A stretch of DNA of 64,000 bases from Heteroscillospira sp050943935 (GCA_050943935.1 JBMNQC010000002.1:1-64000), one strand, 5' to 3'. Numbered from the stretch's first letter, positions 39,604-48,689 are shown. Notes: generated by a model not told the origin, from the sequence alone. Numbers and translations: made by a program.

Positions 39604-39633
39604 ATTATAGCAGATACGGTCGCGGCTGTAAAG
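39604..39633 (-). promoter_or_regulatory. Promoter of the cbiD operon
   Basis: On the minus strand TTTACA (39633-39628), 18-bp spacer and TATAAT (39609-39604), immediately upstream of the riboswitch. Confidence 0.7.
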
Positions 39634-39730
39634 CTCTGAGTAAACTTTGTAGAAATGTAAAAATGTGTTTCACAAAACCTGTCGTATCTGCTGATATCCA
39701 CATTTTTTATATTGTAAATTTTTATAAAAA

Positions 39731-39766
39731 TCCCGGAGCACAGCAAAAGATAGCCGTGCTCCGGGA
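39731..39766 (-). terminator. Terminator of tyrS
   Basis: TCCCGGAGCACGGC pairs with GCTGTGCTCCGGGA on the minus strand (one mismatch), followed by TTTTTATAAAAATT, seven bases after the tyrS stop codon. Confidence 0.85.
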
Positions 39767-39772
39767 CTGTGC

Positions 39773-40999
39773 TTATTTGAGGATAACGCGGTTGAATTTT
39801 TTCTTGCCCCGGCGGATGATAATGCCCTCGCCGGAGAGCTCCCCGGCGGTAAATACCCGGGCGATATCGGTAACCTTCTCTCCGCCTGCCTCAACGCCGC
39901 CCTGCTGGACATTGCGCCGAGCCTCGGCTCTGGAGGGACACAGGCCGGTCTTTACCAGCAGCGCCAGAATGTCTGCGCCGCCGTCGGTCAGGTCGGCCTC
40001 ACTCAGCTCCGTGGTGGGCATATTGGCGTCGTCAGCCCCGCCGCCGAAGAGGGCGCGGGCACTCTCCTGAGCCTTTTTTGCCTCCTCCTCGCCGTGGACC
40101 AGCTTGGTAAGCTCAAAGGCCAGTATCTCCTTGGCACGGTTGAGCTGGCTGCCCTCCCACTTATCCATGGCGTCTATCTCCTCAAGAGGCAGGAAGGTGA
40201 GCATACGAATGCACTTGAGCACGTCGCCGTCGCCCACGTTGCGCCAGTACTGGTAGAATTCGAAGGGGCTGGTCTTTTCGGGGTCCAGCCACACGGCGCC
40301 GGAGGCGGTCTTGCCCATCTTCTTGCCCTCGCTGTTCAGCAGCAGGGTGATGGTCATGGCGTGGGCGTCCTTGCCCAGCTTGCGGCGGATAAGCTCGGTG
40401 CCGCCCAGCATATTGCTCCACTGGTCATTGCCGCCGAACTGCATATTGCAGCCGTAGTTCTGATACAGGTAGTAGAAATCGTAGGACTGCATGGGCATAT
40501 AGTTGAACTCCAGGAAGCTGAGGCCCTTTTCCATGCGCTGCTTGAAGCACTCGGCCCGGAGCATATTGTTCACAGAGAAGCAGGCGCCCACATCGCGGAT
40601 GAAATCAACGTAGTTGAGCTTCAGCAGCCAGTCGGCGTTGTTCACCATCATGGCCTTGCCCTCGCCGAACTCGATGAAGCGGGACATCTGCTTTTTGAAG
40701 CACTCGCAGTTGTGCTGAATGGTCTCCACGGTCATCATGGAGCGCATATCGGTGCGCCCTGAGGGGTCGCCTATCATGGCGGTGCCGCCGCCTATGAGGG
40801 CGATGGGGCGGTTGCCCGCCATCTGCAGGCGCTTCATGAGGCACAGGGCCATGAAATGTCCCACATGGAGGGAGTCGGCGGTGGGGTCGAAGCCGATATA
40901 GAACACGGCCTTGCCATTGTTCACCATCTCCTTGATCTCCGCTTCGTCGGTGACCTGGGCAATAAGGCCGCGGGCCACCAGCTCGTCATAAACTGTCAT
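39773..40999 (-). CDS. tyrS: Tyrosyl-tRNA synthetase
   Basis: 408 residues from ATG 40999. Class I synthetase with the HIGH-type DPTADSLHVGHFMALCLMKR, the KMSKS-type SEGKKMGKTASGAVWLDP, FGGNDQWSNMLGGTELIRR and a C-terminal S4-like RNA-binding domain (CPSRAEARRNVQQGGVEAGG). Controlled by a tyrosine T-box in its leader. An upstream in-frame extension lies in the leader RNA and is not coding. Confidence 0.96.
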   Translation of the reverse strand: MTVYDELVARGLIAQVTDEAEIKEMVNNGKAVFYIGFDPTADSLHVGHFMALCLMKRLQMAGNRPIALIGGGTAMIGDPSGRTDMRSMMTVETIQHNCECFKKQMSRFIEFGEGKAMMVNNADWLLKLNYVDFIRDVGACFSVNNMLRAECFKQRMEKGLSFLEFNYMPMQSYDFYYLYQNYGCNMQFGGNDQWSNMLGGTELIRRKLGKDAHAMTITLLLNSEGKKMGKTASGAVWLDPEKTSPFEFYQYWRNVGDGDVLKCIRMLTFLPLEEIDAMDKWEGSQLNRAKEILAFELTKLVHGEEEAKKAQESARALFGGGADDANMPTTELSEADLTDGGADILALLVKTGLCPSRAEARRNVQQGGVEAGGEKVTDIARVFTAGELSGEGIIIRRGKKKFNRVILK

Positions 41000-41030
41000 C
41001 GTAATATCTCCTTCAAAAAAATTACATAAT

Positions 41031-41069
41031 AAAAAAACACCCTCCGCTCCTTCCGGAGCAGAGGGCGTG
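41031..41069 (-). terminator. T-box terminator of tyrS
   Basis: On the minus strand CCCTCTGCTCC pairs with GGAGCGGAGGG around GGAA and ends TGTTTTTTT. It is the alternative to the T-box antiterminator. Confidence 0.88.
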
Positions 41070-41290
41070 TATAAACGCGATACCACCTCTGGTTCGCCGC
41101 TGCGCTCACGCGCCCGGCCTCGGCGGGTAAAAACTTACCCCGCGCTGTAACGGGCGCTCCCGTCGTGCCCTACTCTGATTTCAGGCCGCCGCTCCGAAGT
41201 GTATTCACGCGCACCGGGCGCCGGATCTCACCACTTTTCCGGCTCTCTTTGGCTCCTAAATACGCGCTACTTCTCTTCATCACCGCATTT
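41070..41290 (-). ncRNA. Tyrosine T-box leader
   Basis: On the minus strand the antiterminator bulge AGAGGTGGTATCGCG (41090-41076) is a clear T-box sequence. In the Stem I specifier region GTGAATACACTTC places the codon UAC (41203-41201), which encodes tyrosine and matches the downstream tyrS. Uncharged tRNA-Tyr should bind and prevent termination at 41031-41069. Confidence 0.9.
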
Positions 41291-41300
41291 AACGCTAAGA

Positions 41301-41329
41301 ATGATAACATGAATACGCCGTTTTGTCAA
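41301..41329 (-). promoter_or_regulatory. Promoter of the tyrS T-box transcript
   Basis: On the minus strand TTGACA (41329-41324), 17-bp spacer and TATCAT (41306-41301). The -35 hexamer overlaps the last codon and stop of recN. Confidence 0.85.
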
Positions 41330-43011
41330 CGGGCTGAACGCTTATACTCCTCCGCAGCGGCGAGCTGCTCGGCGGCGCTTTTGAGGGTAGTCTCCGTGAC
41401 AATCTCGCCGCCGTAGAGCCGGGCTATCTCCTCCATACGGCCGGTCTTGTCCAGCAGGGACACGTCGGTGCTGGTCTCTCCGCCGGACTCGGTTTTCAGT
41501 ATATGCAGATGGGTGTCCGCCATAGCCGCTATCTGGGGCAGATGAGTGACGCACAGCACCTGGCGGCCCCGGGCCAGCCGGGACAGCTTTTCGGCCACGC
41601 GCTGGGCGGCTATGCCGCTCACGCCGGTGTCTATCTCATCGAACACCATGGTCTCCACATTGTCTGTCTCGGCAAAGACGTTTTTCATGGCCAGCATGAT
41701 GCGGCTCAGCTCGCCGCCGGAGGCTATGCGCGCTATACGCCCCGGCTCCGTGCCGGCGTTGGCGGCCATGAGGAAGCGCACCTCGTCGCAGCCGTATTTT
41801 TCAAAGCCCCTATCATTTGACACGGGGCTTGTCTCCACAAGGAACCTTGCCGACGGCATACTAAGCTCGCGGAGCTCCTTTTCTATGCGCTTCTGCAGCT
41901 CACCCGCCGCTTTTTTACGGGCAGCGGTGAGCTTTTTCCCTGCCTCAAGGGCCTTTGCTGCGTCGGCCCGGAGCTGCTTTTTCAGCTTTTCCAGCCGGTC
42001 GCCCGCGTATTCCAGGCCGTCCAGCTTTTTCTCACACTCGTCCAGATACTCAATGAGCTGCTCCTCGTCCCGGCCGTATTTTTTGAACAGGCGGCGCAGG
42101 GTCTGGAGCCTGGCCTCCATACGGTCATACTCCTCCGGGGAGAAATCCAGGGCGGAACGGAAGTCCCGCAGGGTCTCAGCGGCGTCCTCTATGAGGGAGG
42201 AGGCGCTCTGCACGCTCTCCAGAGCCTTCTGCAGCTCCGGGGCGTAGGCGGCGGCTCTGGTCATCCAGCCCCGGGCGTCGCCGCAAAGCTCGGACGCGCT
42301 GCCGTCGGCGCCGTAGAGGGCCTCATAGGCCGCGTCCACGGCCTCGGTGAGCTTTTCGGAGTTGCGCAGCAGCTCGGCCCGCTCGGAAAGCTCGTCATAT
42401 TCGCCCTCCCGCAGCTGGGCGCGTGTAAGCTCGTCTATAGTGTAGCGCAGATTTTCCGTCAGCCGCTCCTTGTCCCGCTCGTCCATTTCCAGAGCGTCTA
42501 TCTCTCCGGCGGTGGACTTCCAGCAGGCGTAGGCAGCGTCAAATTCGGAGCGGACCTCCGGATAGTTCCCGTAGGCGTCCAAAAAAGCGCGGTGGGTGGC
42601 CTCGTCCAGCAGACGGCGGCCGTCGTTCTGTCCGTGGATATCTATGAGCATGGCCCCAAGTTCCCGGAGCTGGGCGGCAGGAATGGGCGTGCCGTTTATG
42701 CGGCAGGCGCTTTTGCCGTCGGCGCCTATGCGGCGCTGGACTATAAGCTCATCCTCGGCGTCCATGTCGTTTTCACCCAGCCAGGCGTCCGCCTCCGCAC
42801 TACCGGAGAACACCGCCGTGACTACAGCCTTATCGCAGCCCCGGCGCACCAGTTCACGGGACACCCGTCCTCCCAGAATGGCGCCCAAAGAGTCGATTAT
42901 GATGGACTTGCCCGCGCCGGTCTCGCCGGTGAGCACATTCAGTCCCTCTCCGAAGCCTATATCCGCCCGGCGTATGACGGCCACATTTTCAATATAAAGC
43001 TCCCTGAGCAT
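41326..43011 (-). CDS. recN: DNA repair protein RecN
   Basis: A 561-residue SMC-like ATPase of double-strand break repair. Walker A is LNVLTGETGAGKSIIIDSLG (residues 29-36 core), the middle is long coiled coil (EEYDRMEARLQTLRRLFKKY and ECEKKLDGLEYAGDRLEKL), and the C-terminal lobe has ASGGELSRIMLAMKNVFAE and Walker B MVFDEIDTGVSG. It follows argR by 25 bases, the order usual in Firmicutes. Its stop codon is inside the tyrS promoter. Confidence 0.96.
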   Translation of the reverse strand: MLRELYIENVAVIRRADIGFGEGLNVLTGETGAGKSIIIDSLGAILGGRVSRELVRRGCDKAVVTAVFSGSAEADAWLGENDMDAEDELIVQRRIGADGKSACRINGTPIPAAQLRELGAMLIDIHGQNDGRRLLDEATHRAFLDAYGNYPEVRSEFDAAYACWKSTAGEIDALEMDERDKERLTENLRYTIDELTRAQLREGEYDELSERAELLRNSEKLTEAVDAAYEALYGADGSASELCGDARGWMTRAAAYAPELQKALESVQSASSLIEDAAETLRDFRSALDFSPEEYDRMEARLQTLRRLFKKYGRDEEQLIEYLDECEKKLDGLEYAGDRLEKLKKQLRADAAKALEAGKKLTAARKKAAGELQKRIEKELRELSMPSARFLVETSPVSNDRGFEKYGCDEVRFLMAANAGTEPGRIARIASGGELSRIMLAMKNVFAETDNVETMVFDEIDTGVSGIAAQRVAEKLSRLARGRQVLCVTHLPQIAAMADTHLHILKTESGGETSTDVSLLDKTGRMEEIARLYGGEIVTETTLKSAAEQLAAAEEYKRSAR

Positions 43012-43036
43012 GACGCATGACCTCCTTGCTGAGAAC

Positions 43037-43486
43037 TCAGAGCATTTCCTCTATCTCATGGCAGAAATGGGATGCCGCCTCATTGTCCCGCATGGCGAGA
43101 AAGGCGGTGTCGTCTCCAGCCAGGGTGCCCACCAGGTCGTGGATATTCATGCCGTCCAGAGTGGAGCAGGCGGCTCCGGCCAGACCGGGCAGGGTCTTTA
43201 TTACTATGATATTCTGCGCCACAGCGTAGCTTGTAACGCTCTCGCGGAAAATCTTGCGCAGGCGCTGGTCATAGTCCACCAGCTCGTCCCTGCCGACAGC
43301 CACATAGCGGTAGCGTCCTCCGGGGGAGAGCTCCTTTATAAGCCTCAGCTCCTTGATGTCTCTGGAAACCGTGGCCTGGGTGCTCTTTACGCCATGCTCC
43401 CGCAGAGCCTCCATGAGCTGGTGCTGAGTTTCAATATCCTGATGGGCAATTATCTCCAGAATCTTTGTCTGTCGTGATGATTTCAT
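43037..43486 (-). CDS. argR: Arginine repressor
   Basis: 149 residues. N-terminal winged HTH (QTKILEIIAHQDIETQHQLM, STQATVSRDIKELRLIKEL) and C-terminal arginine-binding/hexamer domain with GTLAGDDTAFLAMRDNEAAS. It represses arginine synthesis and may activate catabolism. No arginine genes are nearby; it lies in the conserved nadK-argR-recN order and overlaps nadK by four bases. Confidence 0.95.
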   Translation of the reverse strand: MKSSRQTKILEIIAHQDIETQHQLMEALREHGVKSTQATVSRDIKELRLIKELSPGGRYRYVAVGRDELVDYDQRLRKIFRESVTSYAVAQNIIVIKTLPGLAGAACSTLDGMNIHDLVGTLAGDDTAFLAMRDNEAASHFCHEIEEML

Positions 43487-44349
43487 ATTCTCTCTCCCAG
43501 TTTCTCAAATGCAATATCAAAAAAGCTCTTCTCACCCACATGGGCCAGAATCGTTTTGTGTACGGATTTCTTCACCACTATGTGATCGTCCTCACGCAGG
43601 CTTATGGCGGTGCCGCCGTCCAGCGAGAGCACAGCGTCCTTTTCGGTGAGGTTGCCTATTTTCACAGTAACGCTGCCGTCCGGCGCCAGAACGAAGGCGC
43701 GGATTGCCAGCGCATGGGCGCATATAGGCGTGAGTATGAAATTCTCGGCCGTAGGCTCCACCAGAGGGCCGCCCGCAGACATGGAATAGGCCGTGGAGCC
43801 GGTGGGGGTGGCCAGGATTAGGCCGTCGCCGGAGAATTTGGTTATGGTGCGGCCGTCCCGTATGGCCTCCAGCCGTATGGTATGCACAACACCGGTTATC
43901 ACAGCGTCGTTGAGGGCAAGGCCGGTATATATTGTCTCGCCTCCGCGTATCAGCGCCACATCCAGCATCATGCGCGGGCTGGGCACATAGTTTCCCGCCG
44001 CGGCCTCGGCCAGGCGGCAAAGCTCATGCTCCTCCACTTCGGCCATGAAGCCCATATTGCCCATATTTACTCCCAGTATTGGCACGCCCTGGGGGGCGGC
44101 TGCCTGAGCGGTGCGCAGTATTGTGCCGTCACCGCCGAAGGATACTATGAGGCTGGCCATGCGCACGGCCTCCTCCATAGGAACAGTCTCCACATTTTCA
44201 GGCATGGGCGCGCGGTTGCGGGCCTTGAACACGGGGCTTATGACGGTGCCGAAGCCCTTCTCCTCCAGCAGGCGCCGTGCCTCCCGGGTCACAACCAGGC
44301 CGTGATCCCGAAAGGGGTTTGGGCACAGAGCCACTATTTTCTTTTTCAT
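43483..44349 (-). CDS. nadK: NAD kinase
   Basis: About 288 residues from ATG 44349, with AAGGACA upstream; the longer open frame overlaps tlyA and is rejected. It phosphorylates NAD to NADP. The GGDGT motif (residues 72-76, SFGGDGTILRTAQAA), LALNDAVITG, and FSGDGLILATPTGSTAYSMS are diagnostic. In the conserved tlyA-nadK-argR-recN order. Confidence 0.95.
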   Translation of the reverse strand: MKKKIVALCPNPFRDHGLVVTREARRLLEEKGFGTVISPVFKARNRAPMPENVETVPMEEAVRMASLIVSFGGDGTILRTAQAAAPQGVPILGVNMGNMGFMAEVEEHELCRLAEAAAGNYVPSPRMMLDVALIRGGETIYTGLALNDAVITGVVHTIRLEAIRDGRTITKFSGDGLILATPTGSTAYSMSAGGPLVEPTAENFILTPICAHALAIRAFVLAPDGSVTVKIGNLTEKDAVLSLDGGTAISLREDDHIVVKKSVHKTILAHVGEKSFFDIAFEKLGERI

Positions 44350-44371
44350 AGTCTGTCCTTTCGACGCCCCG

Positions 44372-45175
44372 TCAGTCAATGAGCGCCTGGTGAGAGGCTT
44401 CGGTGACTTTTTCGGGCTCAATCTCGTATTTGGGGGTATGTTCTCCCTTTCTGAGCCAGGCAAGATATTCAATATTGCCCTCAGGCCCCTTTATGGGCGA
44501 AAAGCTCAGCCCCATGGCGGTGTAGCCCGCCTCGGCGGAGTAGACCAGGAAGTTCTCTATGACCTCCCGGTGCACGGCCACATCCCGGACAACGCCCTTT
44601 TTGCCGACCTTTTCCCTGCCCGCCTCGAACTGGGGCTTCACAAGGCAGAGGATGTCGCCTTCGTCCCTCAGCAGGTCGTACACAACTGGCAGCACCAGCT
44701 TCAGGGATATGAAGCTCAGGTCCATTACCGCCAGGTCCATGGTCTCCGGCAGCATATCCGGGGTGACATGGCGGATATTGGTGCGCTCCATGGAAACCAC
44801 CCGCTCATCCTGACGCAGGGACCAGGCCAGCTGGCCGTAGCCCACATCCACGGCGTAGACCTTTTTCGCGCCGTTCTGAAGCAGGCAGTCCGTAAAGCCG
44901 CCGGTGCTTGCGCCGCAGTCTATAACCGTAAGGCCGTTTACATCGTATTCAAAGGCTTTCAGAGCCTTTTCTATCTTCAGTCCTCCCCGGGAGACATAGC
45001 GCAGAGTGTCCCCTCGCAGCTCCACCTTTGCATCGGGGGCAACGGGCATACCGGGCTTGTCGGCCTTTTGGCCATCCACATATACCACTCCGCTCATAAT
45101 GGTGGTCTTGGCTCTCTCCCGGCTGGGGGTGAGACCCAGGTCAAACACCAGCTGGTCCAATCGTATCTTAGCCAT
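44372..45175 (-). CDS. tlyA: TlyA family rRNA 2'-O-methyltransferase
   Basis: A 267-residue protein: S4 RNA-binding domain (IRLDQLVFDLGLTPSRERAK, SGVVYVDGQKADKPGM) followed by an FtsJ-like methyltransferase with VIDCGASTGGFTDCLLQNGA and VYAVDVGYGQLAWSLR. Members methylate ribose of rRNA cytidines and were first named hemolysin A. It overlaps dxs by eight bases. Confidence 0.93.
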   Translation of the reverse strand: MAKIRLDQLVFDLGLTPSRERAKTTIMSGVVYVDGQKADKPGMPVAPDAKVELRGDTLRYVSRGGLKIEKALKAFEYDVNGLTVIDCGASTGGFTDCLLQNGAKKVYAVDVGYGQLAWSLRQDERVVSMERTNIRHVTPDMLPETMDLAVMDLSFISLKLVLPVVYDLLRDEGDILCLVKPQFEAGREKVGKKGVVRDVAVHREVIENFLVYSAEAGYTAMGLSFSPIKGPEGNIEYLAWLRKGEHTPKYEIEPEKVTEASHQALID

Positions 45176-47000
45176 TTATATCCTCTCCAAGTTCTTGTAT
45201 GACGGCATTCGCTATGCCCTCCCCATCCAGGGAGAAGCTGTGCAGCAGCTCCTGTGTGCCGCCGTGGGGCGCTATGCCGCTGCCCAGATTCAGAAGGCGC
45301 ACACCGGCCCGGCGGCGCGAGAGTATATCCAGACCCACGCAGCCCGCGGCGCAGACCTCCTCGGCCACCACCACAGCCCGGCAGGGGGCGCAGGCGGAAA
45401 CGACCAGATCCAGGTCCAGGGGATTTATCACGTTTATCTTCACCACGCGGGCGTCCAGTCCGCGGGTATGCAGTATGTCCGTAGCCTCCAGCGCCTGATT
45501 TATCATGGTGCCGTAGACCACTATCGCAGCGTCCCGGCTGTCGCCCAGTACGGAGACCATGCGGTTCGAGGTGTCGCTGGTGTACCTTCCCTCGCCGCCC
45601 CGGGGATAGCGTATGGCCACGGGGGTGGTGATACGCTCCACCGCCAGATCCAGCATGGCGCGCATTTCGGCGTAGCTGGCCGGGCACAGCACGGTCATAT
45701 ATGGCACGGAGCGCAGGAAGCTCACGTCGAACACGCCGTGGTGGGTCTCGCCGTCGGCGCCCACAAGTCCGGCCCTGTCCACACCCAGCACCACGTGCAG
45801 CCCCAGCAGGGACACATCGTGGATGAGCATATCATAGGAGCGCTGCAGGAAGCTGGAATACACGGCGAACACCGGGCAGGCGCCCTGTTTGGCAAGGCCG
45901 GCCGCCATACTGACGGCGTGGCCCTCGGCTATGCCCACATCAAAAAGGCGCTCCGGAAATTCCTTGGAAAAGGGCCGCAGGCCCGTGCCGTAGCACATGG
46001 CGGCGGTGATTCCCACCAGCTCCGGATGCTTACGGGCCAGAACGCACATCTCGTCGCCGAATACGTTTGAAAAGCCCCGGCCGCCTTTTTTAACTCCCTC
46101 CTCCGGGTCGAAGGTGCCCACGCCGTGGTAGGCCGAGGGGTCATCCTCCGCGGGAGCGTAGCCCTTGCCCTTCACGGTCTTTACATGCAGCAGCACCGGG
46201 CACTCCATCTCCCGGGCCATAATGAGGGCGTCCTCCAGCTGGCGCAGATCGTGGCCGTCCACAGGGCCGAGATAGTAAAAGCCCATGTCGGAGAAGGTGT
46301 TGCCGGGCAGCAGGAAGTGCTTCACGCCCTCCTTCATCCGGTGGATAAAGGCGTACAGTCCCGGCATACGCCTCATGGCATGGCGGTAGCTGCGCTTGAA
46401 ACGCAGATAACCGCTGCGCACCCGCAGGCGGGACAGCATGAGGGATATTCCCCCCACATTGGGGGAAATGCTCATCTCATTGTCGTTCAGTATGACTACC
46501 ATGCCCTCGCCGCTGGCTCCGGCGTTTGACAGCCCCTCATAGGCCAGGCCTCCGGACAGGGCGCCGTCGCCTATTACGGCGGCAACGGCGTAGTCCTCGT
46601 TTTTCAGGCTTCTGGCCTTGGCCATGCCCAGAGCCACCGATACGGAGTTTGAGGCGTGACCCGCCACGAAAGCGTCGTGGCTGCTCTCAGAGGGCTTGGG
46701 AAAGCCCGAAAGTCCGCCGAATTTGCGCAGGGTATTGAATTTATCCCGCCGTCCGGTAAGTATCTTATGCACATAGCTCTGGTGCCCCACATCGAACACT
46801 ATTCTGTCCCGGGAGGTATCATAGACCCGGTGGATGGCCATAGTCAGCTCCACCGCCCCCAGATTGGAGGCCAGATGTCCGCCTGTGTCTGAAACGGTAT
46901 CTATTAAAAATGTGCGTATCTCCTCCGCGAGGCAGGTAAGCTCCTCATTTGTAAGCTCGCGGAGGTCTGCGGGAGAATTTATTTTATCCAGTATGTTCAA
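45168..47000 (-). CDS. dxs: 1-deoxy-D-xylulose-5-phosphate synthase
   Basis: 610 residues from a TTG start (47000) with CGAGGT eight bases upstream. Thiamine diphosphate enzyme opening the MEP isoprenoid pathway. Seen: HLASNLGAVELTMAIHRVYD, VFDVGHQSYVHKILTGR, VIGDGALSGGLAYEGLSNAG with the TPP-binding ILNDNEMSISPNVG, and VDRAGLVGADGETHHGVFD. Slightly shorter than the 620-640 common in homologues. Faces ispA across a 550-base intergenic region. Confidence 0.95.
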   Translation of the reverse strand: MNILDKINSPADLRELTNEELTCLAEEIRTFLIDTVSDTGGHLASNLGAVELTMAIHRVYDTSRDRIVFDVGHQSYVHKILTGRRDKFNTLRKFGGLSGFPKPSESSHDAFVAGHASNSVSVALGMAKARSLKNEDYAVAAVIGDGALSGGLAYEGLSNAGASGEGMVVILNDNEMSISPNVGGISLMLSRLRVRSGYLRFKRSYRHAMRRMPGLYAFIHRMKEGVKHFLLPGNTFSDMGFYYLGPVDGHDLRQLEDALIMAREMECPVLLHVKTVKGKGYAPAEDDPSAYHGVGTFDPEEGVKKGGRGFSNVFGDEMCVLARKHPELVGITAAMCYGTGLRPFSKEFPERLFDVGIAEGHAVSMAAGLAKQGACPVFAVYSSFLQRSYDMLIHDVSLLGLHVVLGVDRAGLVGADGETHHGVFDVSFLRSVPYMTVLCPASYAEMRAMLDLAVERITTPVAIRYPRGGEGRYTSDTSNRMVSVLGDSRDAAIVVYGTMINQALEATDILHTRGLDARVVKINVINPLDLDLVVSACAPCRAVVVAEEVCAAGCVGLDILSRRRAGVRLLNLGSGIAPHGGTQELLHSFSLDGEGIANAVIQELGEDING

Positions 47001-47029
47001 AGGAATAAACCTCGTTCTGGTGTAGTGAT

Positions 47030-47480
47030 AAATATTGCAGCATCCGGGGGCTTACTTATGCGCCCGGGTACCGGCGTGTAACGTGTGGGGTCGTACTGCG
47101 GGGGCGGGTTCTGAAACCCATTTCTTTGAAGAAACGGGTTTCAGACTTCCCAAAGAAAGCACGGTTCGCCATGGGCCATCGGGGCGTTAAGAAAACGTGC
47201 CGGTGGCACGTTTTTAGCCTCCGACCGCAGCGGCTATGCCGCGAGAAGGGAACTCGGCTCACCTTATTCAAATGGCGAAGGGTAAGTGCCACCAAATCGC
47301 GCCTGAGTCGGTGGAATTGGGCAATAGGTTAGAGCTTTAAAGCTCACCCCAACGCTCCGCACTACCAAAAGAATCCGCTCCCCTAACAGGGTAGGGAAAG
47401 TTTTGGCATAGTGGTCGGTACTACGATGGTTTCCTCCGAGCGGGTAAGCAGTAACAAATCCCAAATTACAGATAATTGTA
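47030..47480. other. Non-coding intergenic patch with multiple hairpins
   Basis: About 450 bases between dxs and ispA with no coding frame I can support. It holds several inverted repeats: TCTGAAACCC...GGGTTTCAGA (47111-47147), ACGTGCCGGTGGCACGT (47197-47213), GCGGCTATGCCGC (47229-47241) and AGCTTTAAAGCT (47332-47343). The sequence style resembles repeated intergenic islands of gut clostridia, but no copy elsewhere in this window was recognised. It may be an unknown structured RNA or a repeat. The dxs promoter must lie here; none is clear. Confidence 0.4.
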
Positions 47481-47487
47481 TAATAAC

Positions 47488-47527
47488 AAAAAGCACCCTC
47501 TTTTACAATAGTAAGAGGGTGCTTTTT
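47488..47527 (-). terminator. Terminator of ispA
   Basis: A perfect 15-bp stem AAAAAGCACCCTCTT and its complement with a ten-base loop, flanked by T-runs on both strands; 27 bases after the ispA stop codon. Confidence 0.85.
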
Positions 47528-47553
47528 TTCAGTTTATTCATAAAAAATGAATA

Positions 47554-48426
47554 CTATTTTCTGCGGGTAGCCAGCCTGTCGGCCAGCCATTCCAGAAAAG
47601 CCGTATCCTGAAACGCCCCGCGCAGAGCTTCCTTGGCTCGCTCCGTGCAGCTCATGACAAGATTTTCGCAGGCCTCTATGCCCATTACCGTGGCAAAGGT
47701 GCTCTTGTGATTGCCCGCATCGGAGCCTATAGGCTTGCCCAGCTCCTCCACGGTGGACACACAGTCCAGAATATCGTCCCGCACTTGAAAGGCAAGGCCG
47801 ATATCCCTGGCAAATGCTGTGGCGGCCTCCATCTGCTCCTGTGTCCCCCGGCCCACAGCCACGCCCATCAGGCAGGCGGCCTCTATCATGGCGGCGGTCT
47901 TTCGGTTGTGTATGTCCCTCAGCTCACTCTTTGAGAGTATAAGTCCCTCGGCCTGAATATCCAGCATCTGCCCGCCGCATATTCCCTCGGTTCCCGCAGC
48001 CCGTGCCAGAATGGCCGCGCACCGCGCCCTCACGGCATCCGGCAGAGGAGCGGTGAGAATGGTGGAGTAGGCCTCGGCCTGCAGGGCGTCTCCCGCCAGT
48101 ACGGCGGTACCCTCATCAAAGCGCACATGGCAGGTGGGCATACCCCGGCGCAGCTCGTCATTATCCATGCAGGGCAGGTCGTCGTGTATGAGGGAATAGG
48201 TGTGCAGCATTTCTATGGCGCAGGCCACAGGCAGAGCGTCGGCATAGTTGCCGCCGCTGACGCGGCAGAACTCCAGCACCAGCATGGGGCGTATACGCTT
48301 GCCTCCCGCCAGCAGGCTGTAGCGCATAGCCTCCAGCAGGCGGCCGTAGGATATGTCCTCCGGCCGGAAATAGCCGTCCAGGGCGCTGTTTATTATCTCT
48401 ATGTAATCGTCGAATCTGGCCTTCAA
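47554..48426 (-). CDS. ispA: Polyprenyl (farnesyl) diphosphate synthase
   Basis: 290 residues from TTG 48426, with GGGGAG seven bases upstream. Chain elongation prenyltransferase: RYSLLAGGKRIRPMLVLEF, the first Asp-rich motif HDDLPCMDNDELRRG (82-90), GDALQAEA, and second motif QVRDDILDCVSTVEELGKP with IGSDAGNHKSTF. Length and motif set fit geranyl/farnesyl diphosphate synthases. Operon nusB-xseA-xseB-ispA. Confidence 0.94.
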   Translation of the reverse strand: MKARFDDYIEIINSALDGYFRPEDISYGRLLEAMRYSLLAGGKRIRPMLVLEFCRVSGGNYADALPVACAIEMLHTYSLIHDDLPCMDNDELRRGMPTCHVRFDEGTAVLAGDALQAEAYSTILTAPLPDAVRARCAAILARAAGTEGICGGQMLDIQAEGLILSKSELRDIHNRKTAAMIEAACLMGVAVGRGTQEQMEAATAFARDIGLAFQVRDDILDCVSTVEELGKPIGSDAGNHKSTFATVMGIEACENLVMSCTERAKEALRGAFQDTAFLEWLADRLATRRK

Positions 48427-48447
48427 TTCTATTCTCCCCTTCCTCTG

Positions 48448-48684
48448 TCAGTCCTGCTGTGCCTCAAAGGGCAGCTCCTCGGGGGTGCCGTCGGCGCCCT
48501 TGCGCAGGCGCACTACCTTCTGCTCGGCAGCGTCCAGCTGACTTCCGCAGGAGCGGATGAGAGACGTGCCCTCCTCAAACAGGCTCAGCAGCTGCTCCAG
48601 AGGGGCGTCGCCGCGCTCCAGCAGCTTAACTATCTCGTCCAGCCGCTGCATGGACTGCTCAAAGCTCATTTCATTTTTTTCCAT
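48448..48684 (-). CDS. xseB: Exodeoxyribonuclease VII small subunit
   Basis: 78 residues: MSFEQSMQRLDEIVKLLERG, LEQLLSLFEEGTSLIRSCGS and QLDAAEQKVVRL are the standard XseB helices. Partner of xseA, five bases downstream of it. Confidence 0.94.
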   Translation of the reverse strand: MEKNEMSFEQSMQRLDEIVKLLERGDAPLEQLLSLFEEGTSLIRSCGSQLDAAEQKVVRLRKGADGTPEELPFEAQQD

Positions 48685-48689
48685 TTGCC

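Noticed and set aside
47056..47332. Short open frames on both strands in the dxs-ispA gap
   Set aside because: They run through hairpins, lack ribosome binding sites and have odd composition; treated as non-coding.
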